The notes beneath the pieces are model-generated. The model ran no database searches. It saw only the letters and a list, made by a program, of their open reading frames with translations, and had not been told where the DNA came from. A DNA stretch of 64,000 bases from NCBI GenBank assembly GCA_034440635.1, contig JAOTON010002268.1, positions 1,941,501 to 2,005,500 on the forward strand, written 5' to 3'. Each line of letters starts with the position of its first letter. Position 1 is the first letter of the stretch. The position numbers were made by a program, and so were the translations under genes. Source of the DNA: Lepas anatifera. Its lineage: Eukaryota; Arthropoda; Thecostraca; Lepadidae. This document shows, piece by piece, positions 9,963 to 23,500 of the stretch.

Positions 9963-12900
9963 TATTATACTGAACACACGGACCGGTTGTGATTATTCTT
10001 CGCGCTGGATGTCCACGGTAAAGCCCCGTCTATTTCTGTATCCGGTAATCCTGTGAAGCCGTGCGTCGGTTCTGCATCAGCTTTCTGCCCGTGCACCGGT
10101 CCGGCCCTGATGTGGCGTCACCACCGGGTGCCGACGCCACAGCCCCGCCCACGCCGTTCGGAAGCCACTCTCAGAGCCCTGGCCCCCAGACGCGGGCCCA
10201 AAGCGCGTGTTTGCACTGACGCCATCACCCCTCGGTCAACAAGGACAGGTGATAAAGGCGTCCGGTGCAGATACAGCATGCAACCTCTCAGATCCTGTTT
10301 TAGGTACTTGCCAAGTGGATGTGGCTAATTTGTAGAGGTGCCGGTTTCTGTTTCTCATACCTGTGGACTGTTTATTTTGTATGTCTGAAACTTTTCCTGT
10401 TTTGTTGGCTATTTGATGGGTACTTTTTTACATTTTTATAGTTGATTTGTCAAGTGCCTTTAATGGCTGTCGATGAAAGTTATTTGTTGGTAAATTCCCC
10501 AGCCAGATAGGGACTATAAAAATCAGCCTCTCACCTTGTATTTTTTAGCCAAATAATGCCTTGTCCATTGTTTAATGTACCATTAAGATCAGTCCTGACT
10601 ACTCTGGCTCGCTCCGCCTGCACCACAAACGGGAGGGGCGTATCGGCCTGTGGGCTGGTTTTTGTGGTGGCGCTCTTCCCTGGGGCGGCGTGATCGGCTG
10701 ACGGGCTCATCAGCGCCGGCGCCCGCTCCAGTAGTAATAGGGAAGGGAGGAATAGGGGGAGGGAGGAAGTCTGCCTCACCAGACTCCACATTGGCCACAC
10801 ATGCCCAAACCGCCTGAACAACACTACCTTAACACATTTTCTAACTCCGACAGCTGCGTTAATGTACAACGTATTTTATCTGAGGAAGATAGCTATGACT
10901 ACTTGACACAATCCGGCGTCGATTCTTCTCTCCGGTTTCTCTGAAGCAAATTTTAGGCGACGATAGACATCGGGCAGGTTCTATCAGTCTTGAGAAGTAA
11001 CGCTTAACATAGTCTACAGCCCAACATTGCTTTTATGACCTGACACCCGATACGGTATGCCTATACGAGTATGCTATATTTATGGCTAATTAGACTGCTA
11101 CAGAGATAAGTTGATATAATAATGCCGGGCACTATATAGCCAATAGCAGCTGGTGTGCCCTTAAGCCCCAACACACACAGACTGGTGCCCGTCGTACGGG
11201 GTCTAATCGCCGTCCCAGCGCCGCCAGTACCCGCCGCCCTGCGGCCCCAGTCTCGTTATGATGGGGACGACTGCGGTCCGTCCGTCTGTGGCGACGTCGG
11301 CCCAGCCGCTGTACCTGTCGGCCCGGCGCGCCGGCCGCCTCTAATCGGCAGCGACGACGGAGGACGGGCACGTCCGGGCCGCGTCTCCAGGGCGCCTCAC
11401 ATAGTTGTGGGGCGGCCGCCGAGTCTGTGGCTGGGCCCGGCGGCAGGACAGGACCGGAGTTGTCGCAGCGTGTCGGCGACAGGTCCGACCATCCAGCCGT
11501 AACGGTACGACGCCGCTTTAAATTGGCCCTGCGCCCCGGGCGGCTGCATGCCGCAGACTCTGAAGCGTGTCGCCAGCGACGCTGTCTCTGATGACGGCGC
11601 CGCGTGGGCGGCCGGCTGCCGACGGGTAACACACGGACCAATTGTCTCAGGTGTCGCTTACGACCCAGCATCAAAGTGCCGTAAGTACTGTCCGACCAGG
11701 CCGGTGGTGGAAAGAGGTTCCACTCTGAAATACTATGGCACTCAAGTTTGGTGTTGCACGTGTGAATATTTCAGATCCGGATTGCTCTCCGTACGATAAA
11801 GAGGGCAGAGTTGAAGTCCATATTTTACGGGTACACATTTACAAGTATATGAAAGATTTAAATGTTTTGAAGATACCCTGCAAAAACATGGCGCTTGAAA
11901 GATTGAATCTGTGGTGACACTTCTAATAAGCCTTGCGTCGCAGGGGCGTAGGAATCATGGGAAAAGGAGGGGAACATCGCCTGGATGGGTTTGCCTCCGC
12001 TCATAGGGTGTCTATAATGCACACACGCACGCGCACAGGCCAGGCCTATCGTGTTATCTATGGGGGAGGGGACGAAGCACTGCAGAGAAAATGGGAAACC
12101 AGTGGGCCCCCTACCCCTCTCCCCTGCTCGCGCCTTTGGTGCATCTTCTGAACTCTTCGTTGTCAGAGCACGTGCAACGGCATAGGCGCTTTGGATAACA
12201 TAGACCGAAGTAAGATTGCGCAGTCGGGTGAGCAGTGCGCTGGTGTATGTATAGAAGGGTGCGCCGAAACCAGCACATACTGGACCTACAGCTGGTTCTG
12301 AGGGACTCCGAAAACGATTGGGGGAGCTGGGATGGCGCTGATGTTCACGGAGCCTCGAGTGAGCGCCGAGAACCAGCGGTAACGAGTTCACGATAGCTCC
12401 TCCGTTCGACCGCAGAAGGTGCGCCTCTGAAGGATGGCGGCTCGGGCCCTCCATGTGACTGGCCTCCGCAACGGCTTAGGAAAACTTACAAATTCCTATC
12501 TCGTCAACGGTGTCCGGTCTATGACGTGTTCAAGTATCGGGTGACCGTTTGATCATTTTGACGGTACTTATTCTTTTTTAAAGTCATTTTTAATCCAATC
12601 AGTTCTCTCTCTCCACCGCGCCGCCATGAATAAGTGGTCCAAATTACCGACAATTCACGGGTGGGGTGCGCTCTCCCGGTCAGTAGCCGCAGTTGAGAGG
12701 GCGCCTCTCCCCCGCCGCGAGTCCTCTGCGGTGCCGTCTCTCCGCTGTAATGTATCGCGCCGGTTCCCCGGCCTTTGAGGAGATGCGGGCGGAGCGGCTC
12801 GCCCGATACCGCGACAGCGGGCGGCGCCCCGGCCGTGGTCCCAATCTACCGACAAGACAGATTAACGAGTATCGGCAGAGGCCTGTTGGCGGTAAAAAAC

Positions 12901-13129
12901 GGTGGCCCCTGCGTTTGTGATAGCTGTGGCTTCTGGGGCTGCACTCCTCTGGGAACCCTTCTGCGTGCCGATTTCGAAGAGGTCATCAATCCGGCCGGAT
13001 ACCCATAAACTGACAATGATAGGCTGGGGATCGACAGACCAATCAAGGCGAGATGAACTGAGTGTCTTCTTTTCGGACATTTATTTGCTGTGGCACATCC
13101 TCCATGTCCGCAAATGAATACATACTTGA
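9963..13129. other. Gene-free stretch
   Basis: GC-rich blocks alternate with AT-rich ones. No open frame has a recognisable domain; the longest ones (both strands near 11.1-12.5 kb) have shuffled, low-information composition. A LINE-tail fragment lies at 11125-11180. A short CAGGGGCGTAGGAATC fragment near 11.94 kb resembles the end of the MITE at 48757. Confidence 0.5.
11125..11180 (+). repeat. LINE/SINE 3' tail fragment
   Basis: GGCACTATATAGCC, CAGCTGGTGTGCCCTTAAG and CCCCAACACACACAG follow the order of the 3' end of the non-LTR element at 54.92-54.97 kb, including the AC-repeat tail. Only the last ~55 bases are recognisable. Confidence 0.5.
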
Positions 13130-13517
13130 TCAGTGACGCTGTGATTCTGCCTGTGGACGATCGTAGTTCCGTGACGCTGTGATTGTGCCAGTGGATTATC
13201 GTAGTTCCGTGACGCTGTGTGTGGATTATCGTAGTTATGTGACGCTGTGATTGTTTCTGTGGACGATCGTAATTCCGTTACGCTGTGTGTGGATTATCGT
13301 AGTTACGTGACGCTGTGATTGTTTCTGTGGACGACCGTAGCTCCGTGACGCTGTGTGTGGATTATCGTAGTTACGTGACGCTGTGATTGTTTCTGTGGAC
13401 GACCGTAGCTCCGTGACGCTGTGATTGTTTCTGTGGACGACCGTAGCTCCGTGACGCTGTGATTGTTTCTGTGGACGACCGTAGCTCCGTGACGCTGTGA
13501 TTGTTTCTGTGGACGGT
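13130..13517 (+). repeat. Minisatellite, 38- and 28-base units, about 11 copies
   Basis: The long unit is GTGACGCTGTGATTGTTTCT plus GTGGACGACCGTAGCTCC. The short unit lacks the internal GATTGTTTCT-type block, and the two forms alternate. The 3' units are nearly identical, which suggests recent amplification at that end. Confidence 0.95.
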
Positions 13518-16500
13518 CGGTCGTCTCTCCAGCTGTGCGGGCTGCTGCATGCGTTGCCTGAGGCCTGGTCGGGACTGGGACGCCAGGCGGATGTTTTAGA
13601 GCGGTCGTGCTGTAGAGCCGGGGGCCGCAGGCTGTGCCACTAATGGGGCCCATCACGGCGCGCCGGCGGCCTCACTGCCGGCTGCCGCGCACCGCCCTCA
13701 AACAGCCGATACCATCGCGGCGGCGGCACGCAGAGCCGCCCTGCGCCGCCGCCGGCGGGGCGGGTCCGCCGCCGCCCCGGAGAGCGGCCCAGATTGGTCA
13801 CGTCTCCTCCAGCCTCCGCCCTCTCTCTCTCTTCCGAGCGGAGGCCGCAGGAGAATAGACCGCCAGGTGCGCGGCAGGCGCGGCGCCGCGTTCCCACGGC
13901 TTTGGCGGGTGATTTACGCGCCGTTGGCCGGCGGACACTAACCCGTTTGTACGGCTGACCTCTGCTGTCGCCGCCGGCACAGGGTCGCGGCCACGGTGGC
14001 TGTGATGACCGCTGCCGCGGCGGCTCCACGCCGCCGTCGCACGCGACGTTGGCCCTGCAGCGATAGCAGTGCAGCAGCTGCAGTGCAGCAGTACCGGCGC
14101 GGCTGCCGGCGGCGCAGCAGCGGCGTCTGAGCGCGCGGCAGCCGCCGGCGGCGGCGGCGGTATTTTTACACGGGGCGGTGATTCAGTGGGCTGGTGTGCG
14201 CGGTACGTCCGGAGTGAGGCGTCACTCTGCAGCCGCCTGCCTCTCCCGCAGAGCTGGGCAGCACAGGCCTCCCGCCAGCTGTGTGACCCGCACGCAGAAA
14301 TGCATTCAATTAAAGTAAACTGGCGGATATTAATTGTTCGATCCGAGTGGAAAACCTGGATGTTCTTTTTCCAAAACGCCGGGATGGAAACCGTACTCTG
14401 ACCATCATCGGTCAGATTTTGTGTAGCCAGCTTTCGTGGAGATTCTGCAATGCGCCATATTTCACTCTGAAGTGCGCGATCCCACACCTGCTTCCCCCAT
14501 TGTTTAACGTTCAACGGCGGTCCCAGACACTCTTTGTGCGTTCAAACTGTCCGATAGTGAAAAGCCTGGTGTATTAAAATACAAAATTAAGGTAAATGTG
14601 AGGTGGATCGCGGTCCGTATGCCCCCCTTCCCCGCCCCACTAGAGCGCCATTGCTCCGGCTGTCCTGGCTCTCGGCGGCTGCTCGCCAGACCCCGCAGTT
14701 GGGCTGTAAAACACCTGTAGCGCTCGGTTCTACCGCAGATCTGCACTCAGCACGTTTTTGCGGTTAGCTCCACGACGTTGGCACTTGTAGTCTACATGCC
14801 TGGACGGGGAGGGGAGGCCATCTATGAGTAGTCCGTGCTCGTTACCACCGGTTTGTTCCCAAAGCCCCGTGTTTCGGGGTGGCGGAGCGCCAAAGCCATG
14901 CCAGACTTCCAGGCCTGGCTACTGGTCAACCAGCGGCCCCGCCTCTGTTTATGTAGCCCTGCACCGGCCGTGTTAACATGGCCCTGACCGATGTAACGAG
15001 GGCGCACACCACCAGGCAATCAGTACAAATCCAACCTCTCGCGTGTGTCATCTCAGCTTCGGCGGCGTTTGTTGCTCAGAGAACGCGGTTCCGGACCGGG
15101 GAAGGTGTGTCGGTTTTGCCCTTGATAGTGGACCATCCTTCGGTCCGATACATGCGTCTCACAATTTACGGATGGTGACGAAGAAAGGAAATATGTGAAG
15201 GAGGTGTGGCTAAGATTGGAACGTTAAAAGCTGGCACTTCCGTTCGACACTGCGTTTCAGTTTCTTTTTTTCTTTTTTTGCACGAAAATGGCCCTGAGAG
15301 GCAATGCTTCTGTAATGCACCAGCCATGCTAGCCTTGCGCTGTCATCAACACTGACGCCGTTGGAAGGATGCTCAGGAGCGGCACGGTGTGGCGTGGGAT
15401 TCGGACCCGCAGCCTTCCGTTCAGACCGCGGTATCTGAAGCCCTATCTATGGCTCCTCTGTCTCTCGTTATTTATTTGACAGACACCCATGCTGCAGTGT
15501 TGTCGCAGTCGCGTGGTCAGTCCACCTGTTCAGCGGGAGGGGTGCCGCCAGAGAGCAGCCGGGTCAGCTGTTATGGAGCCGGACCGGTGGGGGGAGGGGG
15601 TTATCTGAGGCGGTATCGCCGCTCGTGAGCGACCGCACCGCGCCGACGTCAGAGCCCCCTAATGGTGTCCATCACCCGCTCCGATACGGCCAGTGGCGCG
15701 TCTAGTCTGTGTTCACTGTTCAGTACTGTACAGTCTCCATGGAAGTTGCGCATCCGCCTGTAGCAGTGTCGGGTACAGACAGCGGCGTGCGGCGCGGTGC
15801 GATCGCCCCCCCCGTGCTGCACGACCTGACGCCGCCGCTGGTGCGGTGGGTGCACGTGCCCCGGCACGGCTGTCACGCGCGCGTCCGACCCCGGCGGTGG
15901 GGTGGCTGGCCTTTAACGACAGGGCTGTCAATGCCCATGAACAGGGTGGCAGTCATGTGCCTTTGGCTTGGTGACTGCTCCATGCGGTTGGTGCTAGACT
16001 TGTAGTGTCAGCCATTATTTCAAGTCTACGCCGGCCTGCTTTTGCTGCAATAATGGCTGCATATCGTCACTTCCGGTGAATGTGAAAGAATTGGTTGGAT
16101 GGCGTCTAATGGAGGCTTTGTTCAGTAGCTGCGTTGCGGTCGGCATGTTCTCGGTGTTTCTAATTGACTGAAAGGATACACGAACCCAGTTGCTAATGTG
16201 TGAGAGCTGGTGCTTTTGTTGACGAGAAAGCTTGCATGCTCAATGCCCGAAGCGGGTCAGTGCAGCAATGGGTCCTCAATGCTCACAACGGGTCAGTGTA
16301 GCCATGGATGGCTCGCAGCCAATACAGGCTTAATGGATTATAACAAGTGGTCGTTAGAACTCCCCGAGATCCGGGTGACAATGAAGCTCTTTAGACAGCA
16401 GAACTATTGTCCAACTCCTTTATTAACGTAAACAAATGGCATTTTCTCCTCACAGCACCGAAGAAACGTTTTTCTGCGGAACCGCAACGAGTGGGGAGAT

Positions 16501-19500
16501 TTGTCCTCCGCTACTCTGCACTAGACCACGCTTATGGAACTGTATTCACGTAGGTATCACACATCGGTTCACATGAACAGCGGCTTACCAAGCAGCCGCC
16601 CTTCAACACTTGTTGATGCAATGTATTTCGCTGGTTTGGGGAATAAGTAAGCTTGAAAGCCGTGGTGGAGCGCACCAGGAGGTCGGGGTCGGCGGCCGTC
16701 ACCACTAATTGGTGGTCTGTGACTGGGCGGTGGGCGCTCGATGGCGTTGATAGTCGTGGTCTCGCTGCCGACTAATTGGCGCTGGTGGTGAGACACCGCT
16801 CTGCCGGCCTGACCAGCCGATTGTTCCGAGTCTTGGATTCCGACCGCCGCGCGACGCCCGCGCCCGCAGCTAGGAACGCTGCCGGAGTGGTTCCAGTTCC
16901 AGGTCTGACGGGCCTCGCCACCCTGAGCCACCCTGAGCCACCCTGAGCGCCGGCCCGCACCGGTATCAACACTCCATCTCAGTGGAGGGAGCAGGCCAGC
17001 GCTCCCCGAAATGGCTGCGTCCTAGTAATGACAACGAGGAGCCATTATAAGGAACGCTCCTTGCCCTGATGGGGACGCACGTGGTGGTACATTAATACAG
17101 CAGTGCTATGGGACGCTGAATTTTCTAGAGAATTATGCCTTTGCCATTTGGTGCACTTTACAATCAGTTAATACCCATTTAGTTGAATCGATGGTCGAAG
17201 TATGCTTAGTCCGCCAAGTGGCCCCTTCGTCCTTCCTTAAAACACCTGAACAAACTGTCCTGCTTGGGGCAGGAGCGCCATAGGAACTGAATGTTTTTAA
17301 TACCCAGCATTGTAAAAGAGTGTCAAAATTGTATAATAAGCACTTGTTAACCCTACTTCAACCAATGGTCCGCGAAACAAGTTTTCCTTTGCATTAGGCC
17401 GCACCAGCCACGTGCTTCGCAGTGCTTATTTTGTAAGAAAACTGAGTTTCAAGTATTCTTTCGCAGTAAAATTTGTGTTGCCCTCAACCTTTTTGTATGC
17501 TTGAAAGAAAAACAAATAAGTGAAGCCCGGAAAGATCGATGGGTCTAAGTTCTGAACTTGAATCCCATGTGGAAGAGGCCGTTAAAGTTGAACTCCCCTA
17601 CCGCAAAGGATAATGTCTCCCAAAGTTCCCCTGTAGTCTATTCGACCAGGCAGAAGGCTGTCGCGTTTGTTTTCTGGACGCTCGTTTCGTTTTTTGAAAA
17701 AAATGCCCCCAAGTGCGCACATCTTTGGAAACGAGCGCACACACTCTGAAATATGGAAGCATGGAATGAATGTTTCCAAATCTGGGCCATTGTTCCCATC
17801 GCTTGGAACATTTCCATTCTCTTGAAACGTTTACTGCATTTGCTCCGCTGATCCGAGTGGAGTCATTGCCTGGAGTGATGCTCGACACACGATGCCGGAA
17901 ATATGCCCCGCCAGAAGCAATCCTATGGTTGAAACATTTGGCGTATCGCTGAAAATTTCACTTTACGTGTTTGTCGTGCGTGTGCTTTCGTTTGCCTCTC
18001 GCTATAGTCCTTGTAAATCTAAAGCACTTCTGTTCCATGAGCTTTATGAAGTGTGAGATTTCCATATGGATTGCTAGTTTCCGTCAAGTGCACCCGTTGT
18101 AAGGCGTATATGTCTGTAATGGTTCTTTATGGAAATCCAAAAAGTCCCTTCAAAAGCACTGGCACCGAGGAACGTGAGCTGAATAAGGATTTATGTACAT
18201 TTGTGGATAAGTGTTTTCCTTGCTCTCCACTATGCTGATCCAAACTCGATAATAGTCATTTTGAACGGACAGCTCTCTTGATATCAGATAAATAAATAAA
18301 CAAGGCAATACACAAATAATTATAAGGCTCATCTACTAGACAGTTCCAACCGCACGGAAATGATAATACGTGCTGGCTTACGTGGAATGGCAAGGGTCGA
18401 GGGAAGCTAAAACGAGATCGGTGGGCTACCAAGAGACATGCATAGCTTAAATTCAATGGGATCCGGTGCCAGTTAGCACCGAGGGATCCAACCCATTTAG
18501 TTTGACCTTTCGATTACCATGACAGGCGTTGGATGTGTTCTCCATAATTCAGCAGCGGTGGCGTCATCGCGCCACCATCACGCTTTACTTATGTACGCTA
18601 AAACGAGCTGGGAGCGGAATGAGCCTGGTGGTCTCCTGTGCAGTGTGACTGGTGTTGTGCGCGGGGTGAGCGCCGGCAGTGCCAGCTCGCCGCTGACACG
18701 TCGCGTCCGTCCCAGACGTGGTCCAAGAGCTGGCACGGAAGTGGCCGCACCGTTTCCTGCGGGCTTCCTGCCGCCGGTGGCAGGCCGGACGCCCACCGGC
18801 CCCGGGGCTGGTCTGGGGTCGGCCGCCCGCCGCCCGCCGCCCAGCTTTTTGCGAGGGGTCAGCCAAGGTCGGGCGGACTCAGCTGCTGCCGAGAATGCGT
18901 TCCACGCGTGACGGTAGTGACGACGCAGCTTATGCTGTATAAGCTTGAAGTTTACTCCTGTGTAGATTAGTCTTCTTTTGACCGCGCTGGATCTCCCCCT
19001 CCTTCCGTTTTCCAGTAACAGATCTAGGACCTTAGTAAAGTTGGGGGGTGAGCGGGGATGGCGTATACTCTGATGTTTTTGTATTCCCAGGGGCACCATC
19101 GCCACGCGATTTCCATAGGGCGTTAAAGTGATGGGTGTTTCAAAAGTCGTACCAGCAAGTAGGCGAGCTGGTTTTCCGCGGGTATGGTGAGAGTGATATG
19201 GTGTCGTCTGTCTGGGGTCCCGGGGACAACCATGCCATAAATCACCTGTCTGAAGCCTGCTCCGTATTCGCTGACGTGCATCGCCGCACTAGCTTCACGC
19301 GCCGGCAAAATTGCCCTCTTGCACTCTCTCCCTGGTGGTGGCCTCCGCACTTTGGCGTCAGAGAGGGAAAGTGCTGCTCAATACATGCGTCTGGCTCGTG
19401 ATAACTCGTAAATCATGGAAATGCTGGCCATTTTAGAGAGGGTTGTGTATGTCAGCGTCCATTTCTGGTGGCTCTGTATGCAGATCAACTCTCAGAAATC

Positions 19501-19508
19501 TAGCTGTG
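13518..19508. other. Gene-free stretch, partly very GC-rich
   Basis: A strongly CpG-rich block at about 13.6-14.2 kb and another at 18.65-18.9 kb give overlapping open frames on both strands without recognisable domains. A three-fold CCACCCTGAG(C) repeat lies near 16.92-16.95 kb, and a short imperfect duplication with CGGGTCAGTG cores near 16.25-16.31 kb. No gene can be supported, although the GC-rich blocks could hold promoters or untranslated exons. Confidence 0.5.
15375..15465 (-). repeat. Possible tRNA-like repeat, reverse strand
   Basis: On the minus strand, GCGGGTCCGAATCCCACGC contains a near-consensus pol III B-box (GGTCCGAATCC). An A-box is not clear and no cloverleaf folds by eye, so this is a decayed tRNA-related fragment at best. 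Confidence 0.3.
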
Positions 19509-20539
19509 TTAACCCGCGCCCCACCGGGGGTCCGGTGCCACCTTCGCCCCACCGGGGGCCATAGATGGCCTCCCTCTGACTCCAAAAATATGGGGGTTAG
19601 CGCCAATCTGCAAGGTGCATTAGAAAGCTCGCGTGAATTCAGTAAAAAAGTATCTCAATTAACTAAGCGCTCAGGTCAATGGTTTGACCTCCAGAGATCA
19701 AATTAGGTCAAGATAGGATATTTTCACTCAAATATGCAATGCTTAAGCAAACTGGGCATAACTCTTATGCCATTAGGGCTATTGAGATCTGGTAAAGTAC
19801 ACTTGATAGGAAAATGCCAGACCATTTTCCGCTATGTGGAACATAATGACCTCCCACCAGTGGTTTGACTTCCAGAGGTCACCTCGTGACCTGATATGAC
19901 CTAAGGTAACGAAAGGTCAATAAGTGACTTTGCCGTATATAAAATGAAAGCCAGTGACGAGACATACACGATGGTGTTTGATTCAGCGCCCTAGCTTAAT
20001 TAGGCCAAAAGTTATTGTCAAAACACTGTTTTTGACCCCTGGTGACCTTGGATGACCTCGGAGAGGTCAAGGGGAAAATATGGCCCCTGGGATCCGTGAA
20101 AGGGTGTCCAAGAACGCTTTTCTGAGCAAGTTGAGCATTTTCAAACATTTTTGTGACTCTTAGATCATAAGACAGCTTTTCCTATGCTTTTTCAACGGGA
20201 AAGGTCACCTCGTGACCTGACCTCAGGGCACTAAATCGAAAAATCCCGGATATACATCTTGTAGACCCTGGAGGGGTCATGAAGTGTAGAAAGTTTCAAA
20301 TTGATCGACTTAGAAATGTAGCTCTTATAGAGCTCAAAAGTTGAAGTGAGGTGACCTTGGTTGACCTCGCCTGGTGACCTGGCCTTGAGTGACCCGGTGT
20401 AAAAAATTCAGTGGTGGTGGGAAAACCATGGGGTGAAAGGAAGAGCCCTCAACCGCGGTGCTGCATCTCGCCGTTTTTCTGCTATCTCGAAAAAACCTTA
20501 GGGGAGGCCATCGATGCCCCCCGGTGGGGCGAGGGTTAA
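19509..20539 (+). mobile_element. TTAA-type (piggyBac-like) MITE, family A, copy 2
   Basis: It is bounded by TTAA on both sides (19509-19512 and 20536-20539). The left end is CCCGCGCCCCACCGGGGG. The right end, read inward on the other strand, is CCCTCGCCCCACCGGGGG, so the two form terminal inverted repeats of ~17 bases. An inner GGCCATnGATGGCC palindrome sits near each end. TTAA duplication with CCC-starting termini is the piggyBac pattern. The ~1-kb body aligns along its length with 25549-26540 and holds many AGGTCA/TGACCT words. There is no transposase frame. Confidence 0.85.
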
Positions 20540-23500
20540 TGGATGGTGAAGTAAGTGGAGGCGGTGCACGTCTAGAAACCGCGTTGCATCCTCTGTGTAG
20601 CCGGCACACCTTCCAAGAGATTTCGTTTTCTCCAGAAGGCCTGGTGTGGTGGTAGTCAGCTTGAGGTGGAGGGTCGCTGGTATAAGTCATTCCGGCTGTT
20701 TTCCCCACGCTTCTGTGAAGTGGTCAGTGCGGGAATGACAGTGCGTGTTTGGACTAAGCTTCCGCGAATGTGTGACACCGCGAACAGAGCCGGCCTGTTC
20801 CGAGACGCTGCCCCCCTCACTCCCGCATCCCTTTGCCCTTGGTCTTCATCTCAGCCCGGCGCGGCGGCAGCTGTGACGTCATACCGCAGCCCGGCAACTG
20901 TGCGGACTGACGTCACGGCTAAACGTGTCGGCTGCCCTGGACTGAGATGTGGCTCACCTGCACGCAGACACCGGTGCTGTGATCACCAGTCTGACCATCC
21001 CTGTGCTGGTCTGCCATTCAGCCAGACTTAGCTCTTAATTTGTTCTGACAGGGGTGATTCACCTCCCGCGGACTCGATTGGGTTAGAGGTAGCAAGCTGC
21101 AAAAACAGAACACGGTATAGGAAGTAGTTTAAATTACTTTTGGTGAGGTAATTGTGTACTTTTATGCGCTGATACGATATAATATGCTCTGCTGTAAAAC
21201 CGAAGTACCTTTTCGGTGACCTCGGTAGTTATTTGCTAGGAACCTCAGAAGCTGAGGCTCCAATCATATTTGGGCATTGCATCTTCTGACTCACTGCCTT
21301 TTATACCGAGTATTTCGTCCGAGAATTCAACATTGTTCACTTTTTGTGTCACTTGTTCACAGGTGGTATATTTTCAGGTAATTTTTAACAACTCAAAAGG
21401 CTAACAAGTGACAGTTTTGTGGGCGCTCGCGTGAACGGTACACCTTCGAAGGGGCCGTGTTGTTTCTCCGATGGGGGAGCGTCAGCTCCCCGATCTTTGC
21501 CTCACAAACGGCACCTGTCTGAAACTGTGAGAACTGCGTTGGCATTTTGAGCCACACAATGGCACCCTGCGGTGGCGGCAGTGGTCGGCCCATGCCAGTG
21601 GTGGTCTCTGAACAATGGCGGGACGGGTATTGGTGGCGGCCGCCTCACCGCAGCGGCCCACCTTTAACGGGGCGTGTCCTGGCGAGCTGAAGGGTCGCCG
21701 TTAAACGCTCTGCCTCAGATGATGTGGCCCAGGAGACTAAGGGACGGCACGGAACTAGCGGCGACTAACATCCAGCCAAGTGGCGCCGCAAATAGTTTCG
21801 CTGTGGAGAAAATAGAAGAGAACATCCGGCGCTATCTTTGGACTGGTGCTGTAGAGGGCGACCCTGGAGCTGGTGGATTTGATTTTGGAAGTTTTTGTTG
21901 TTCTCGGAGTGGTGCAGCCGACATCGTCAGCGATGACTGGACTCTGATTACGCACACGGAGCGGTTCCACCCGCACGCAGAGGCGGCACATCTGAGGAGT
22001 GGTTGACTGACGCCTGTGGCGCCGTCGCCGCCGCTGGAGTATGCTACTCCAGTGGCGCATCCAGAGTCAACACGTTCAGGGTAGACTGAATTATGAACTG
22101 CTGCAAATGGCTTACACTTCTCCCGACCATACAACTTCACTGAAAAACAACTGCCTCCGGCATTCCCCGCATCAGTGCTGTCTGAGTCCGCCCGCGGTCG
22201 CGACTCCAACGGTTGTCTTGAGCGGATTTGAATGCTGCGTGGCCGGAGGCTCTGCTGCGGCCGTGACGGCCGGAAGAGAGCCGTTGCTGCGCCGTCACGG
22301 CACCGGACAGCCGTTGGCCTTTTAATGCTCGGCTGGCTAATTGATTGTTGACCGGGGGTGTATGCGTCGGCACGTCGCCGCTGGTGTGTTTGTCGCCGCT
22401 GACCCGAGAGCTGAAGCCGTGTTGTGCGGAGGGGAGACAGTAGAGATGCCTCCCTGCTGACTCCGGTGCCCTGACCCAAATACGGACAGTACGGGACCGG
22501 ACCACTTCGCAGGGGGGAGTGGTACCCTCCTGCTGCTTAATCACGGGCCTTTATTTGTGGAGGGAGCGGATAACGGTCCGAAGCCATGGTGTTGGTTTCT
22601 TCGAGAGCATATCGATTACCAAACACAGAATGTTGTATGGTTAATGTTCAAGATCAGAATTTAGAACGGTGCGGTTTGAATGGCTCAGTGTTTTCCGAAC
22701 TTTATGGCAAAGCTGAGTTGGGGTCAAATGTTATCATTTCATCGTCTCGCGTAATAAGTAATGTGACTGTTTCAAACTCAGCGGTGACTTGAACTGACGT
22801 AACTGCTGTGTTTGGAATAGCGAAACAGTCTCTTTCAGAAGTAGCTCCGGCGCAATGGCACGTTCCCAGTGGGATTGCAGTGTCCGTGCCGATGCGGCGG
22901 CGGCTGACCGGCGCACTGCCGGCGCCTGTCCCACTCCCAGGCCGCCGCCTGCTGCCATCGACGCCACGTCCTAATGTCAAACAGTCGTAACCCGCCCTCA
23001 TTTGCAGCGAGGGCCTCCTCAACAGGCGCCGCCCGCTCGTAGCAGCGACTGAGCGCGTCCTTTACGACGGTGGCCGTGTGTCGTTCTGCCGCCTGAACGC
23101 CGCTTATTCGACGGCGGCTAGCCGCCGTTGGCCGGAGCCTGTAGCGTGGCGTTTGGGCGCTGTCTGTCGGCACCGTGGCCGGCGGCCGAGCCCGGCACTC
23201 TCCCCTCCGTCGCCGAGTGTCGCCGCGACCTTCGCGCCGCTGCCGCGCGTCCTGTCGCTGCTGTGCGTCCGTTGGCGGATTTGAACCGGCCCCGGGCGGG
23301 TCGTGAGACCGGTGACCCGGCGAGAGCCGCTCTCACGACTGGGGGACGGCCGTCAACGGCTGTGCGTGGCGCTGTCCGGGGCTGCGCCGCAGGCTGTTGA
23401 CGGAGGTCGGTTCTGGAGACTGACGGCTGCCGGTGGCCAGCGCGCCGTGCGTGCCTGCGTGACCGCCGGGCGCTGTTGCTCTGGTGTAATGGAGGGCTGT

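Noticed and set aside
11858..12454. A 198-residue frame on the minus strand
   Set aside because: No recognisable motif, no splice context, and codon composition like the surrounding non-coding DNA. Kept out for lack of support.
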